NCBI GenBank assembly: GCA_902597335.1
Contig: CACJXK010000001.1
Coordinates: 291,071 to 355,070 of the forward strand
DNA: 64,000 nucleotides
Direction: 5' to 3'
Source of the DNA: an uncultured Pelagibacteraceae bacterium
GTDB lineage: Bacteria; Pseudomonadota; Alphaproteobacteria; Pelagibacterales; Pelagibacteraceae
Under the pieces are notes generated by a model that saw nothing but the letters and a program-made list of their open reading frames with translations, ran no database searches and had not been told where the DNA came from. Positions 1-8,835 of the stretch are shown here, piece after piece (positions within the stretch are counted from its first letter, which is position 1; every line of letters begins with the position of its first letter). A program made the position numbers and the translations under genes.

Positions 1-1
1 A

Positions 2-298
2 AAAGATTCTAAATCATTAGAGGAAGCAGGTGTATTTGCAATAGTTCTAGAATGTATTGAAAGAAAGTTGTCTCAAGAAATTACTAAAACTATCAAAATA
101 CCTACAATAGGAATTGGATCTTCAAAATATTGCGATGGTCAGATTTTAGTTACAGATGATCTTTTAGGCTTGACAAACTCAAAAATGAAATTTGTTAAAA
201 AATATATTAATTTAAAAAAAAATATAAGAAACGCAGTAAAAAAATTTCAAACGGATGTTAAGAATGGTTCTTATCCATCAATAAAATACTCATATTAA
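2..298 (+). CDS. panB: 3-methyl-2-oxobutanoate hydroxymethyltransferase, C-terminal part
   Basis: The frame is open from base 2, so the 5' part lies outside the window and 98 codons remain. PanB transfers a hydroxymethyl group from 5,10-methylene-THF to 2-oxoisovalerate, giving ketopantoate for pantothenate and CoA synthesis in the cytoplasm. Visible family signatures are EEAGVFAIVLE near the start, then IPTIGIGSS, CDGQILVTDDLLG and a helical tail. The Glu in VLE is the family's catalytic-base region. An internal TTG at 68 could be mistaken for a start, but upstream codons in the same frame match PanB. It converges on the TerC-like gene, overlapping by 4 nt. Confidence 0.93.
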   Translation, partial: KDSKSLEEAGVFAIVLECIERKLSQEITKTIKIPTIGIGSSKYCDGQILVTDDLLGLTNSKMKFVKKYINLKKNIRNAVKKFQTDVKNGSYPSIKYSY

Positions 299-909
299 AA
301 GTATTTTTTAAACTGTTCATTAATTCTTAAGATTTCTAAATCTACAAGTCCACCAATAATAAGTTGTATCGCAAGTAAAACAATAAATGCGATTCCTATA
401 TAAACAACCCATAAATGCTTTTGAATATAATTAGCTAAATAAGTAGCCATTGCTCCAGTAAGAACTACAGATAAAATTAAACCAAAAATCATAAAGCCAA
501 AGTTACCTTTAGAAGCCCCAACAACACCTATAACATTATCAAAACTAATTGTGATATCTGCAAAAAGAACTTTGTACATGCCCTTTGCAAATGATGGTTC
601 TAAAGATTTTTTTGTAGGTGATTTTATTTGCTTTTGAGCTTGTAATAGATCTTTTCTTAAATCATTTACTATCCAAATTAAAAGTAAACCGCCTAGAATT
701 TTTATAAAGTAAAATTTGAACAAATATGTTGCAAATACTGCAAATAAAATTTTAAAAATTAAAGCTCCAACCACTCCCCAAAATATGATTTTTTTTCTAT
801 TTTTTGGTACAAAATTAGCTGCGATTAGACCAATTATTATGGCGTTATCAGCTGCCAATATAATATCTATAAAGATAATTTGCAGTAAAATAAGGGCTTC
901 TTCAATCAA
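295..909 (-). CDS. TerC-family integral membrane protein
   Basis: A 204-residue protein with about six or seven hydrophobic segments. It has the two acidic TerC motifs inside membrane segments: D15 with D21-N22 (IILAADNA), and D118 with D124-N125 (ITISFDNV). The family is linked to metal-ion (Mn2+) export and tellurite resistance, and single-domain members of about 200 residues are usual. It is transcribed away from dctP, so the 114-nt gap at 910-1023 must hold both start regions. The family call is firm; the substrate is not visible from sequence. Confidence 0.85.
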   Translation of the reverse strand: MIEEALILLQIIFIDIILAADNAIIIGLIAANFVPKNRKKIIFWGVVGALIFKILFAVFATYLFKFYFIKILGGLLLIWIVNDLRKDLLQAQKQIKSPTKKSLEPSFAKGMYKVLFADITISFDNVIGVVGASKGNFGFMIFGLILSVVLTGAMATYLANYIQKHLWVVYIGIAFIVLLAIQLIIGGLVDLEILRINEQFKKYF

Positions 910-1013
910 GATATCTATATAATAGTAACAATTACTAATTTTTCAATAAATCTTGATAAAATTTTTATTGATTTAATAAATAATACATAATGAGATGTAT
1001 TTTTTAAAAATTA

Positions 1014-1019
1014 AGGAGG
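1014..1019 (+). promoter_or_regulatory. strong Shine-Dalgarno of dctP
   Basis: AGGAGG ends four bases before the ATG at 1024. Most genes in this window have weak or no Shine-Dalgarno, so this near-perfect one fits a highly translated binding protein and fixes the dctP start. Confidence 0.8.
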
Positions 1020-1023
1020 ATTA

Positions 1024-1995
1024 ATGAAAATTTTAAAAACTTTGTTTTCTATTTTATTTTCTGTCTTGTTAATAGCAAATGCAAATGCTTCTGAAAAGTG
1101 GGATATGGCTTTAGCTTATGGTGCGAGTAACTTTCACTCAGCGAATGCAGCAGAATTTGCTAAAAACGTCTCAGAGAAAAGTGGAGGAAAACTAACAATA
1201 GTTACACATCCAGGTGGATCATTATTTAAAGGCGGAGAAATCTTTAGAGCAGTAAGAACTGGTCAAGCACAGATGGGTGAAAGATTTATGTCAGCGTTAG
1301 GAAAAGTTGACCCTATTCTTGAAATCGACTCACAACCTTTTTTAGCAACATCATATGACGATGCTATGAAATTATATCAAGCATCAAAACCAGCAATCAT
1401 TGAAAGTTTAAATCAAAAGGGATTAGTATTTTTATATGCTGTTCCATGGCCTGCACAAGGACTATATAGTAAAAATGAAATCAATAGTGTTTCAGATTTA
1501 GAAGGTTTAAAATTTAGAGCTTATAATTCTGCAACAATTAGAATTGCAGAGCTTACAGGTATGGCTCCAACTAAAATTGAGGCGGCTGAAATCAGTCAAG
1601 CATTTTCAACAGGGGCAGTCGAAAGTATGATTACATCGCCAACAACTGGTAAAAATAGTAAAATATGGGAGAACGGTGTTAAATATTTCTATGATATTGC
1701 TGCTTGGTTCCCAAAAAACATGGTTGTTGCACATAGAGGATCTTGGAATAAGTTAGATGCAGATACTCAACTTTTAATTAAAAGAGAAGCTGCTGCTGCA
1801 GAAGAAAAAGGTTGGATGCTCTCTAGAGTTGGAAATATTGAAGATAAAAAAGCTCTAGCTGCTGCGGGAATGGTAGTAGGCAAAGTAAATGCTGATTTAG
1901 AAAAACATTTCCAAAAAGTCGGAAAAAAAATGGCAAAAGAATGGAAGAAAAAGGCTGGCAAAACAGGAGCTAGCGTACTTGCCGCATACAAATAA
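1024..1995 (+). CDS. dctP: TRAP transporter substrate-binding protein (DctP family)
   Basis: A 323-residue periplasmic solute-binding protein of a tripartite ATP-independent transporter. A signal peptide covers residues 1-22 (cut after ANANA). The body carries the family hallmark around residues 158-175, DLEGLKFRAYN, whose Arg165 is the position that normally pairs with the ligand carboxylate. The ligand is therefore probably an organic or amino acid, but cannot be named. It is followed by an intrinsic terminator and then the two membrane subunits. A strong Shine-Dalgarno and the terminator together suggest much higher expression than dctQM. Confidence 0.93.
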   Translation: MKILKTLFSILFSVLLIANANASEKWDMALAYGASNFHSANAAEFAKNVSEKSGGKLTIVTHPGGSLFKGGEIFRAVRTGQAQMGERFMSALGKVDPILEIDSQPFLATSYDDAMKLYQASKPAIIESLNQKGLVFLYAVPWPAQGLYSKNEINSVSDLEGLKFRAYNSATIRIAELTGMAPTKIEAAEISQAFSTGAVESMITSPTTGKNSKIWENGVKYFYDIAAWFPKNMVVAHRGSWNKLDADTQLLIKREAAAAEEKGWMLSRVGNIEDKKALAAAGMVVGKVNADLEKHFQKVGKKMAKEWKKKAGKTGASVLAAYK

Positions 1996-2008
1996 AATAA
2001 TTATAATG

Positions 2009-2039
2009 AAAAAGGCCGTTTAAAAAAACGGCCTTTTTT
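2009..2039 (+). terminator. intrinsic terminator/attenuator between dctP and dctQ
   Basis: A perfect hairpin with arms at about 2009-2021 and 2026-2038 (core AAAGGCCGTT / AACGGCCTTT). Its 3' arm runs straight into six T residues at 2034-2039. The dctQ ATG begins at 2040, the very next base. The element would end most transcripts after dctP and let a minority read into dctQM. Confidence 0.88.
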
Positions 2040-2525
2040 ATGCTACAAAAAATAAACAAATCATTAAATAGTCTTTATAATTATTCAGGATATATAGCTG
2101 CAATTTTCTTAATTCTAATAGCAGTTTTTATATTAACTGGAATTGCATCTAGAATTTTTGGTTTTTATATAAGGGGGTTAGCTGAATATTCAGGATACTG
2201 TATGGCTGCCTCATCTTTTTTTGCTCTTTCATATACATTTGTAAATGGGGGCCATATAAGAATCACATTATTTTTAGAAAAATCTACAGGTTTTAAAAAA
2301 AAATTTTTAGAAGTCTGGAGCTTAGTCGTCACAACAATATTCGCTGGTTATATGTCATATTATTTTATCAAAATGTTAAAAATTTCATACGAGTTTGAGG
2401 AAAGAAGTGAAGGTGCTGATGAAATTTTAATATGGATACCTCAGTGTAGTGTCGCTATTGGAGCAACACTTTTTTTTATATGTGCCTTTCATTTACTAAT
2501 CCTAAAAATTTTTAATAATGATTGA
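2040..2525 (+). CDS. dctQ: TRAP transporter small membrane subunit (DctQ family)
   Basis: A 161-residue protein with four predicted membrane helices (about residues 17-39, 50-66, 88-110 and 130-153), the usual size and layout of DctQ. It partners the large permease and lies between dctP and dctM. The assigned ATG touches the T-tract of the upstream terminator and has no Shine-Dalgarno. The N-terminus aligns well with the family from this codon, so I keep it; read-through mRNA would carry a hairpin directly against the start. It overlaps dctM by 8 nt, implying translational coupling. Confidence 0.88.
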   Translation: MLQKINKSLNSLYNYSGYIAAIFLILIAVFILTGIASRIFGFYIRGLAEYSGYCMAASSFFALSYTFVNGGHIRITLFLEKSTGFKKKFLEVWSLVVTTIFAGYMSYYFIKMLKISYEFEERSEGADEILIWIPQCSVAIGATLFFICAFHLLILKIFNND

Positions 2526-3828
2526 AATTTTATTAGCTATTTTTTTTATAACAGTTTTACTACTTTTTTTAAGCTCTGGAATATGGGTAGCAATAAGTAT
2601 GATTGGGGTTTCTTCTATTGGAATGATTTTATTTACTTCTCGACCAGTTGGAGATGCTATGGCCACAACAATTTGGGGCGCATCTTCATCATGGACTCTG
2701 ACTGCATTGCCTCTTTTTGTATGGATGGGAGAAATTTTATTTAGGACTAAATTGTCAGAAAATTTATTTGAAGGGTTGGCCCCTTGGTTGCAGAAACTTC
2801 CTGGAGGTCTAATTCATGTCAATGTTGTTGGGTGTGCATTGTTCGCAGCAATATCTGGATCTTCAGCTGCAACAGTTGCCACTGTTGGAAAAATGTCAAT
2901 ACCAGAGCTAAGAAAAAGAAAATATCCAGAAAAAATATTACTTGGAAGTCTAGCGGGTTCAGGCACTTTAGGATTATTAATCCCTCCTTCAATTATTTTA
3001 ATTATCTATGGAGTAACTGTTCAGGAGTCTATTGCTAAACTATTTATAGCAGGAATTATTCCTGGAATAATGATTGCTCTAATATTTATGGGTTATGTAA
3101 TCATTTGGTCATTATTAAATAAAAATAAAATGCCCTTAACTGAAGAAAATTATTCATTTTTAAATAAATTAAGTAAATCAAAACAGTTAATACCTGTAAT
3201 TTTATTAATCCTTGGTGTAATCGGCTCTATTTATACAGGAATTGCAACAGCAACTGAGGCTGCATCTTTAGGTGTTGTAGGAGCTTTAATACTTTCTTAT
3301 TTTCAAAAAAGTTTGAACTTGAAAACTTTCAAGGAGTCTTTGCTTGGAGCAACAAAAACTTCATGCATGATTGCTTTCATTTTAGCTGGAGCAACATTTT
3401 TATCACTCGCAATGGGATTTACTGGCCTTCCTAGAAATCTAGCTATTTGGATACAAAACATGGAATTATCGCCATACGTTTTAATTTTTGTATTAATGAT
3501 TTTTTATATAATTTTGGGGATGTTTCTTGACGGAATATCAGCAGTTGTTCTGACAATGGCAATTATAGAACCTATGATAAGGCAGGCAGGCTTTGATATG
3601 ATTTGGTTTGGGATATTTTTAGTTATAGTTGTTGAAATGGCACAAATTACTCCACCAGTTGGTTTTAATTTATTTGTTTTGCAAGGTATGGCTAACAAAG
3701 ATATGGGCTACATCGCCAAAAGTGCATTTCCGTTATTCTTGTTGATGATATTTGCGGTAATCTTAATTGTTTTGTTTCCTCAAATAGCCTTATGGATGCC
3801 TGAGCAAATGATTCAAAATATAAACTAA
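2518..3828 (+). CDS. dctM: TRAP transporter large permease (DctM family)
   Basis: A 436-residue inner-membrane protein with about 12 hydrophobic segments and the normal DctM length. Family signatures include SGSSAATVATVG near residues 117-128, the LGLLIPPSI motif near 151-159, and MAQITPPVGFNLFV near 376-389. It forms the Na+- or H+-coupled translocation channel with DctQ, fed by DctP. It overlaps the dctQ stop by 8 nt and ends 4 nt inside the convergent TPR gene, leaving no room for a separate terminator between them. Confidence 0.93.
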   Translation: MIEILLAIFFITVLLLFLSSGIWVAISMIGVSSIGMILFTSRPVGDAMATTIWGASSSWTLTALPLFVWMGEILFRTKLSENLFEGLAPWLQKLPGGLIHVNVVGCALFAAISGSSAATVATVGKMSIPELRKRKYPEKILLGSLAGSGTLGLLIPPSIILIIYGVTVQESIAKLFIAGIIPGIMIALIFMGYVIIWSLLNKNKMPLTEENYSFLNKLSKSKQLIPVILLILGVIGSIYTGIATATEAASLGVVGALILSYFQKSLNLKTFKESLLGATKTSCMIAFILAGATFLSLAMGFTGLPRNLAIWIQNMELSPYVLIFVLMIFYIILGMFLDGISAVVLTMAIIEPMIRQAGFDMIWFGIFLVIVVEMAQITPPVGFNLFVLQGMANKDMGYIAKSAFPLFLLMIFAVILIVLFPQIALWMPEQMIQNIN

Positions 3829-4310
3829 TATTTTGATTTTCTTGATCCGTCTATAATTTCTTTTAATTCTTGATATTCTTCACAATTACAACTTTTTAAA
3901 ACTTCTAATCTTTCTTTTGCCAAATCTATTCTGTTTGTAACGACATATAATTCACCTAAGTATTCATTTATTCCAACATGATTTGGTTCAACTTGTAAGC
4001 CTAGTAAGTAATATTTCTCTCCAGCTTCAAAATTTCCAAGTTTTCTAGTTGTAAAACCCAGATAATTTAAAGTATCAGCTTGTAATGGTTTTTTTTTATC
4101 TAATTCCAATAAAATTTTTTGTGCTTTTTTGTATCTTTTTAAAGCTTTGTCCATTTTATCTTTCGATTCATATTTTTTTGCAGCCTCAATCAATTTTACT
4201 GCATTTTTATAACTTGGTTTTTTATCTGATGAACTTGTTCCAGCCGCAAAAGATTGAGCAGAAAAAGTCAAAAGTAAAAAAAAGGTCAAATATATTTTAA
4301 TAATTTTCAT
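3825..4310 (-). CDS. secreted tetratricopeptide-repeat protein
   Basis: A 161-residue protein with a signal peptide (cut probably after QSFA, residue 22). It has about two and a half TPR-like helical repeats, for example YESKDKMDKALKRYKKA, LGFTTRKLGNFEAGEKYY and GELYVVTNRIDLAKERLE. TPR folds bind proteins; no enzymatic motif is present. A short Cys-x-Cys (SCNCEEY) lies near the C-terminus. It lies downstream of pxpA on the same strand with a 4-nt overlap, so it is probably co-transcribed, but no functional link is evident. Periplasmic location is inferred. Confidence 0.7.
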   Translation of the reverse strand: MKIIKIYLTFFLLLTFSAQSFAAGTSSSDKKPSYKNAVKLIEAAKKYESKDKMDKALKRYKKAQKILLELDKKKPLQADTLNYLGFTTRKLGNFEAGEKYYLLGLQVEPNHVGINEYLGELYVVTNRIDLAKERLEVLKSCNCEEYQELKEIIDGSRKSKY

Positions 4311-5080
4311 AAAAATTTACTCATTTTATTTAAAGGTTTTAAATTTAAATTATTTTCTAATAAATTTTGTTTTACAAACATTGCGGTCTCTAAAGAATTT
4401 TGATTATCCCCATGTATGCAGATGGAGTCAATTTCACAAGGTATTTGTTTACCGCTGTGACAATTAAGGGTTTGGTTTTTGACCATATTCAAAACGTGAT
4501 TTTTAGCTTGATTAGGATCAGTTATTAAAGCATGAACTTTAGTTCTGGAAACTAAGGTTCCATCATCTTCGTAATTTCTGTCAGCAAATATTTCACAAGC
4601 AATTTTCATATTAAGTTTTTTTGCCGCCATCTCCATTTTCGAACCAGTAGGAACTAAATAAATTATGTCTTTATCTATGTGATATATTGTTTTAGCTAAA
4701 GTTGTTGCTAATTCTAAATCTTCACAAGCCATATTATTTAACGCGCCGTGAGGTTTAATATGTGAAACTTTTTCTCCATGAAGACTTGCTATATTCTGTA
4801 ATATCTCATATTGATCAGTAACTAACTTGGTTATTTCACTAGCTGGCAGGTCCATTCTTTTACGTCCGAAATTCTCTGGATCCTTAAATGATGGGTGTGC
4901 CCCTATACTAACATTATTTTCTTTAGAAATTTTCACTACTTCTTGCATTGTCTGCTCATCACCAGCGTGATAACCACATGCTACATTGGCAGAATTCACA
5001 ATTTTGAGTAGCTCAGGATCATTTTCATTTGAATGATGCTTTGATTTTTCACCTAAATCACAATTTAAATTAATTTCCAT
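4307..5080 (-). CDS. pxpA: 5-oxoprolinase subunit A (LamB/YcsF family)
   Basis: PxpA works with PxpBC in ATP-dependent opening of 5-oxoproline (pyroglutamate) to glutamate. Signatures are the N-terminal MEINLNCDLGE, NVACGYHAGD, IGAHPSF.DP and HIKPHGALNN. The open frame extends upstream to an ATG at 5104, adding eight residues, but the family starts at the MEINLNCDLGE methionine, so I use 5080 (257 residues). It is divergent from pxpB. With the longer start only 3 nt would separate the two genes, with the shorter one 27 nt, so its promoter must overlap one coding end. Confidence 0.9.
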   Translation of the reverse strand: MEINLNCDLGEKSKHHSNENDPELLKIVNSANVACGYHAGDEQTMQEVVKISKENNVSIGAHPSFKDPENFGRKRMDLPASEITKLVTDQYEILQNIASLHGEKVSHIKPHGALNNMACEDLELATTLAKTIYHIDKDIIYLVPTGSKMEMAAKKLNMKIACEIFADRNYEDDGTLVSRTKVHALITDPNQAKNHVLNMVKNQTLNCHSGKQIPCEIDSICIHGDNQNSLETAMFVKQNLLENNLNLKPLNKMSKFL

Positions 5081-5107
5081 ACCTAACAGCTTAAAGTATA
5101 ACATGAC

Positions 5108-5782
5108 ATGATAAAAAATATATCAAATCTTGGTGACGCAGCCTTATACTGTGACTTTGGAAATGATGTAAACAAGGAAATAAATTCAAACGTAATACAA
5201 TTTTTTAAAAATATACAGAAAAGCAAAATCCCCGGTGTTATTAATATTACACCAAGTTATAATAAATTAATAATTAGTTTTGACCTAAACATTACCAACT
5301 TTGATAAAATTAAAACAGAGGTTGAACAATTAAATTTCAAAAATGAAATAGCTAATGTAGGCAAACTCATCAAAATACCTGTCTGCTGTGATAACGATTT
5401 TGCTCTAGATATAAAAAGATTAGAAAAATTATTAAAACTTGAAAAAGAGGAAATTTATAAAAAATTTTTTTCTAAAAAATATTATTGTTATATGACAGGT
5501 TTTATTGCTGGTATGCCATTTTTGGGAGATTTGGATGATTCTTTATATGCTAGACGTTTAGACACACCAAGGGTTAAAGTGCCAAGAAACTCCATAGGCT
5601 TAACAGAGCAATTTTGTAATATTTATAGTTTTGAAAGTCCTGGTGGATGGAACATAATTGGAAAAACACCTTTAGATATATTTGATAATAAAAATAATTC
5701 CTCACCAAATCTAATAAATCCAGGTGATACAATATCATTTTTTCAAATATCAAAATCAGAGTTCGAAAAAAAATATGACTGA
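5108..5782 (+). CDS. pxpB: 5-oxoprolinase subunit B (KipI / allophanate hydrolase subunit 1 family)
   Basis: A 224-residue protein of normal family length. The carboxyltransferase subdomain 1 signature runs through residues 137-205 with GFIAGMPFLGDLD, PRVKVPRNSIGL and ESPGGWNIIGKTPL. It is the partner of PxpC in forming the 5-oxoproline-phosphorylating complex. It is the first gene of a run of overlapping + strand genes reaching to about 11.3 kb. The ATG is at 5108 and no clear Shine-Dalgarno precedes it, fitting a very short or leaderless 5' end. Confidence 0.92.
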   Translation: MIKNISNLGDAALYCDFGNDVNKEINSNVIQFFKNIQKSKIPGVINITPSYNKLIISFDLNITNFDKIKTEVEQLNFKNEIANVGKLIKIPVCCDNDFALDIKRLEKLLKLEKEEIYKKFFSKKYYCYMTGFIAGMPFLGDLDDSLYARRLDTPRVKVPRNSIGLTEQFCNIYSFESPGGWNIIGKTPLDIFDNKNNSSPNLINPGDTISFFQISKSEFEKKYD

Positions 5783-6722
5783 AAATTATTTTGAAGTTTT
5801 AAGACCAGGTATAAATACAACTTTCCAAGATAATGGTAGAAAAAATTTCTATCATATAGGGATACCTTTTAGTGGTGCGATGGATAATAGAAATTTTGTT
5901 ATAGCTAATGCTCTTTTAGATAATAAAAAAAATAATCCTGTTATAGAATTTGCATTACAAGGGCCAAAATTGAGATTCAAAGGTGATAAAGTTTATTTTA
6001 ATGTCACTGGTGATGTAAACTTTCAAATATTACGAAAAAATAAAATAGAAGAGGGAGTTTGTTATCAAAATATTGTTTTAGAAAATAATGATTGTTTAGA
6101 CCTTATATCTACCAATAGGTCTGTTTATGGTTATTTATCAGTAAATGCGTCATTTAAGATAGATTTTTATCTTGATAGCTGCTCAGTAAATACGAAAGCA
6201 GAAATTGGCGCTAATAACGGAAAAATATTAGAAAAAAATCAAATAATTGAAATAGAAAATATAACAAAAAAGTATTCTCTGAATAAATTAGATTACATAA
6301 ATTCAAAAATTGAGAATATACGAGTGATAAAAGGACCACACTTCGATTATTTTTCTAAAACCGCAAAAGAATTATTTTTTAAAGAGAAATTTAGTGTAAC
6401 CAAATTGACTGATAGAATGGGAATTAGATTAGACGGACCAAAAATTGAAAACATTAAAAATACAAACATCAAATCTGAGGGATTAGTTAAAGGAACAATT
6501 CAAATAACAGCTGATGGCAACCCAATTATTATGCTTTCCGATCATGGGACTATTGGTGGTTATCCCAAAATTGGAGTTGTTATAAGCGCTGATTACGATA
6601 AGTTAGTTCAAATACCTCCTGGAAGTAAAATTAAATTTAAAGAAATCAATTTAAAAGACGCTGAGATTATTTACAAACTTTATGAAATGGAAACCCAAAA
6701 TTTAATATCCAAAACTAAATGA
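5775..6722 (+). CDS. pxpC: 5-oxoprolinase subunit C (KipA / allophanate hydrolase subunit 2 family)
   Basis: The biotin-dependent-carboxyltransferase-like subunit of 5-oxoprolinase. Signatures are VLRPGINTTFQDNGR, the IPFSGAMDNRNFVIANAL block, EFALQGPKLRF and, near the end, LSDHGTIGGYPKIGVV. An in-frame ATG at 5724 adds 17 residues that overlap pxpB and match nothing in the family. The ATG at 5775 gives the normal MTENYFEVLRPG start with an 8-nt overlap, so I chose it. It ends in an ATGA overlap with the following EamA gene. Confidence 0.92.
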   Translation: MTENYFEVLRPGINTTFQDNGRKNFYHIGIPFSGAMDNRNFVIANALLDNKKNNPVIEFALQGPKLRFKGDKVYFNVTGDVNFQILRKNKIEEGVCYQNIVLENNDCLDLISTNRSVYGYLSVNASFKIDFYLDSCSVNTKAEIGANNGKILEKNQIIEIENITKKYSLNKLDYINSKIENIRVIKGPHFDYFSKTAKELFFKEKFSVTKLTDRMGIRLDGPKIENIKNTNIKSEGLVKGTIQITADGNPIIMLSDHGTIGGYPKIGVVISADYDKLVQIPPGSKIKFKEINLKDAEIIYKLYEMETQNLISKTK

Positions 6723-7597
6723 ATTTAATTTCAAAATTACCTGGACCATTATTAATTTTTCTTGGTGCATTTTGTCTTAGTTTTGGAGGTTTAATTGTAA
6801 AATCGTTTGAAGGGTCAACTTTATGGCAAATATTATTTTGGAGACAAGTTTTTTTTATAATTACTGTAACTATATTTTTATACTTTAATTATAAAAAGAA
6901 TGTATTTAGCAAAATTTACTTATCAGGAATTCCAGGATTAATTGGAGGAATTATTCTTGGTATTGGATTTAGTAGTTATGTTTTTGCCATGTATAATACT
7001 ACAGTTGCAAATACTAATTTTATTATACAGACACAGACAATCTTTTTAGCAATTTTTGGTTATTTTTTTTTAAAAGAAAAAATTTCAAAAATTACATTGG
7101 CATCAATTATTTTAGCAATATCAGGTTTAATACTTATGCTTGGAAATACTCTTTCAAGTGGTCAAATGTCAGGAAATATTGTTGCTTTTGTAATGCCTAT
7201 TACTTTTGCAATTTTAATTTTAATTGTAAGAAAATATCCGACTGTTGATATGGTACCTCTTCAACTAGTAGCAGGTGTAGTTGCAATGATTATTGGTTTC
7301 TTAGCATCAACTAAAATTTCTATATCTATGTATGATATATTTTTAGCATTTATATCAGGCACATTTCAAATTGGGCTTGGTTTTATATTTATAACAATTG
7401 GAGCTAAAAAAACATTATCTGCAATGGTTGGCATAATTATGCTTACAGAAGCAATTTTAGGTCCTTTGTGGGCATGGCTTTTTGTAAATGAAAATCCATC
7501 ATTCTACGTGTTAATTGGTGGTGGGATAATAATATTTGCAGTTTTTCTACAATTTGTCTCATCATTTAAAGGCGAAAATAAATATAATCCTCAATAA
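6719..7597 (+). CDS. EamA-family (DMT superfamily) transporter
   Basis: A 292-residue inner-membrane protein with ten hydrophobic segments arranged as two EamA repeats. The first repeat ends in FGYFFLKEKISKITLASIIL, the common EamA connector, and the second contains LTEAILGPLWAWLFVNENP. Such proteins move metabolites such as amino acids and nucleobases; the substrate cannot be read. Its start overlaps the pxpC stop by 4 nt (ATGA) and its stop overlaps the next ATG by 1 nt. That makes transport of oxoproline or a related compound an attractive guess, not a demonstrated role. Confidence 0.87.
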   Translation: MNLISKLPGPLLIFLGAFCLSFGGLIVKSFEGSTLWQILFWRQVFFIITVTIFLYFNYKKNVFSKIYLSGIPGLIGGIILGIGFSSYVFAMYNTTVANTNFIIQTQTIFLAIFGYFFLKEKISKITLASIILAISGLILMLGNTLSSGQMSGNIVAFVMPITFAILILIVRKYPTVDMVPLQLVAGVVAMIIGFLASTKISISMYDIFLAFISGTFQIGLGFIFITIGAKKTLSAMVGIIMLTEAILGPLWAWLFVNENPSFYVLIGGGIIIFAVFLQFVSSFKGENKYNPQ

Positions 7598-8835
7598 TGA
7601 AATTAGCAATTATAGGATCTGGTATTTCAGGTCTAAGCTCAGCATACTATCTTTCGAAAAATCATAAAGTTGATCTTTTTGAGAAAGAAGATCACTTCGG
7701 TGGACACTCTCATACTATAGATATTAAAATTCAAGATAATATTATACCAGTAGATATTGGTTTCATTGTTTTTAACAAAAAAACTTATCCTCATCTTATT
7801 AATTTTTTTGAAGAAAATAATATAGCTATAGAGAAAAGTAATATGTCATTTTCAGTATCGGTTAGAGACTCAGAAATTGAATATTGTGGGAAAGGAATAT
7901 CAGGAATATTTAGTAATAAATTAAATTTATTTAATATTAAATTTTTAAAAATGTTTTTTACAATAATTGATTTTTATAAAAAAAGTGAAAATAAGAGCTT
8001 AATTAATGAAAATATTAATTTAGGCGAGTATTTAGAGCAATTGAATGTTTCAGATTATTTTATAAAATTTCATATTATCCCAATGGTGTCAGCTATATGG
8101 TCAATGCCACCTTATGAGGCAAAACAGATGCCACTAGGTTTTTTTTTAAAATTTTTTCAAAATCATGGTCTTTTTAAATTAAAAAATAGACCTCAATGGT
8201 TCACAGTTTCAAACAGAAGCAGAACATACGTTGATAAAATACTTAGTAATATAAGTGGTGAATATTTTAAAAATTATCACATAAATAAAATTAAAAGAAT
8301 TCAATCTGGTATTCAGGTTTATTATGGCGATAAAAATGAGTATTTTACTTATGATAAAGTCATACTAGCCACACATGCCGATCAAGCTCTTTCAATAATT
8401 GAAGATCCAAATGAAATTGAAAAAAAGATTTTAAGTAATTTTAAATATAAAACAAATGAAGCTGTCATTCATGAGGATATAAATTACATGCCAAAAAATA
8501 ATAAAGCCTGGTGTTCTTGGAATTCCTCAGTAAAGGCAGAAAACAGTGAGCAAAATTCTATTACTTACTGGTTAAATTTATTACAGAATCTAGATATTTC
8601 TAAAAATATATTTTTGACATTAAATCCATATTTAAAAATACCTGAAGAAAAAATATTTAAGAAAGTACAATTTACACATCCATATTTTGATCAAAAAGCG
8701 ATTGATAGTCAAAAGGATCTACATTTAATTCAAAATAAAAATAATATTTTATTCTGTGGAAGTTATTTTGGTTATGGTTTTCATGAAGATGGTATAAAAT
8801 CATCATTAGATATGATGAAGTATATTAATGCTTAA
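7597..8835 (+). CDS. FAD-dependent amine-oxidase-like protein of a lipid-modification cluster
   Basis: A 412-residue flavoprotein. A Rossmann dinucleotide motif opens the protein (AIIGSGISGLSSAYYLS, residues 3-19), followed by the E-K-E acidic end of strand two and GGHSHTIDI. A C-terminal FAD contact, FCGSYFGYGFHEDGI, lies near residues 387-401. The family (protoporphyrinogen-oxidase/amine-oxidase-like, COG2907) is usually encoded next to DUF1365 and a cyclopropane-synthase homologue, exactly as here. It probably desaturates or otherwise oxidises a fatty-acyl chain; this role is inferred. It overlaps the EamA gene by 1 nt and DUF1365 by 8 nt. Confidence 0.85.
   Translation: MKLAIIGSGISGLSSAYYLSKNHKVDLFEKEDHFGGHSHTIDIKIQDNIIPVDIGFIVFNKKTYPHLINFFEENNIAIEKSNMSFSVSVRDSEIEYCGKGISGIFSNKLNLFNIKFLKMFFTIIDFYKKSENKSLINENINLGEYLEQLNVSDYFIKFHIIPMVSAIWSMPPYEAKQMPLGFFLKFFQNHGLFKLKNRPQWFTVSNRSRTYVDKILSNISGEYFKNYHINKIKRIQSGIQVYYGDKNEYFTYDKVILATHADQALSIIEDPNEIEKKILSNFKYKTNEAVIHEDINYMPKNNKAWCSWNSSVKAENSEQNSITYWLNLLQNLDISKNIFLTLNPYLKIPEEKIFKKVQFTHPYFDQKAIDSQKDLHLIQNKNNILFCGSYFGYGFHEDGIKSSLDMMKYINA

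Noticed and set aside
716..922. ORF opposite the TerC-like gene
   Set aside because: It lies within an established gene on the other strand and its composition is that of an antisense shadow.
910..1023. possible sigma-70 promoter before dctP (TTGATA at 953-958)
   Set aside because: Several AT-rich hexamers could serve as -10 and none has good spacing; a promoter is needed here but its position cannot be supported.
1767..1991. minus-strand ORF inside dctP
   Set aside because: Antisense to a well-matched binding protein; no independent signature.
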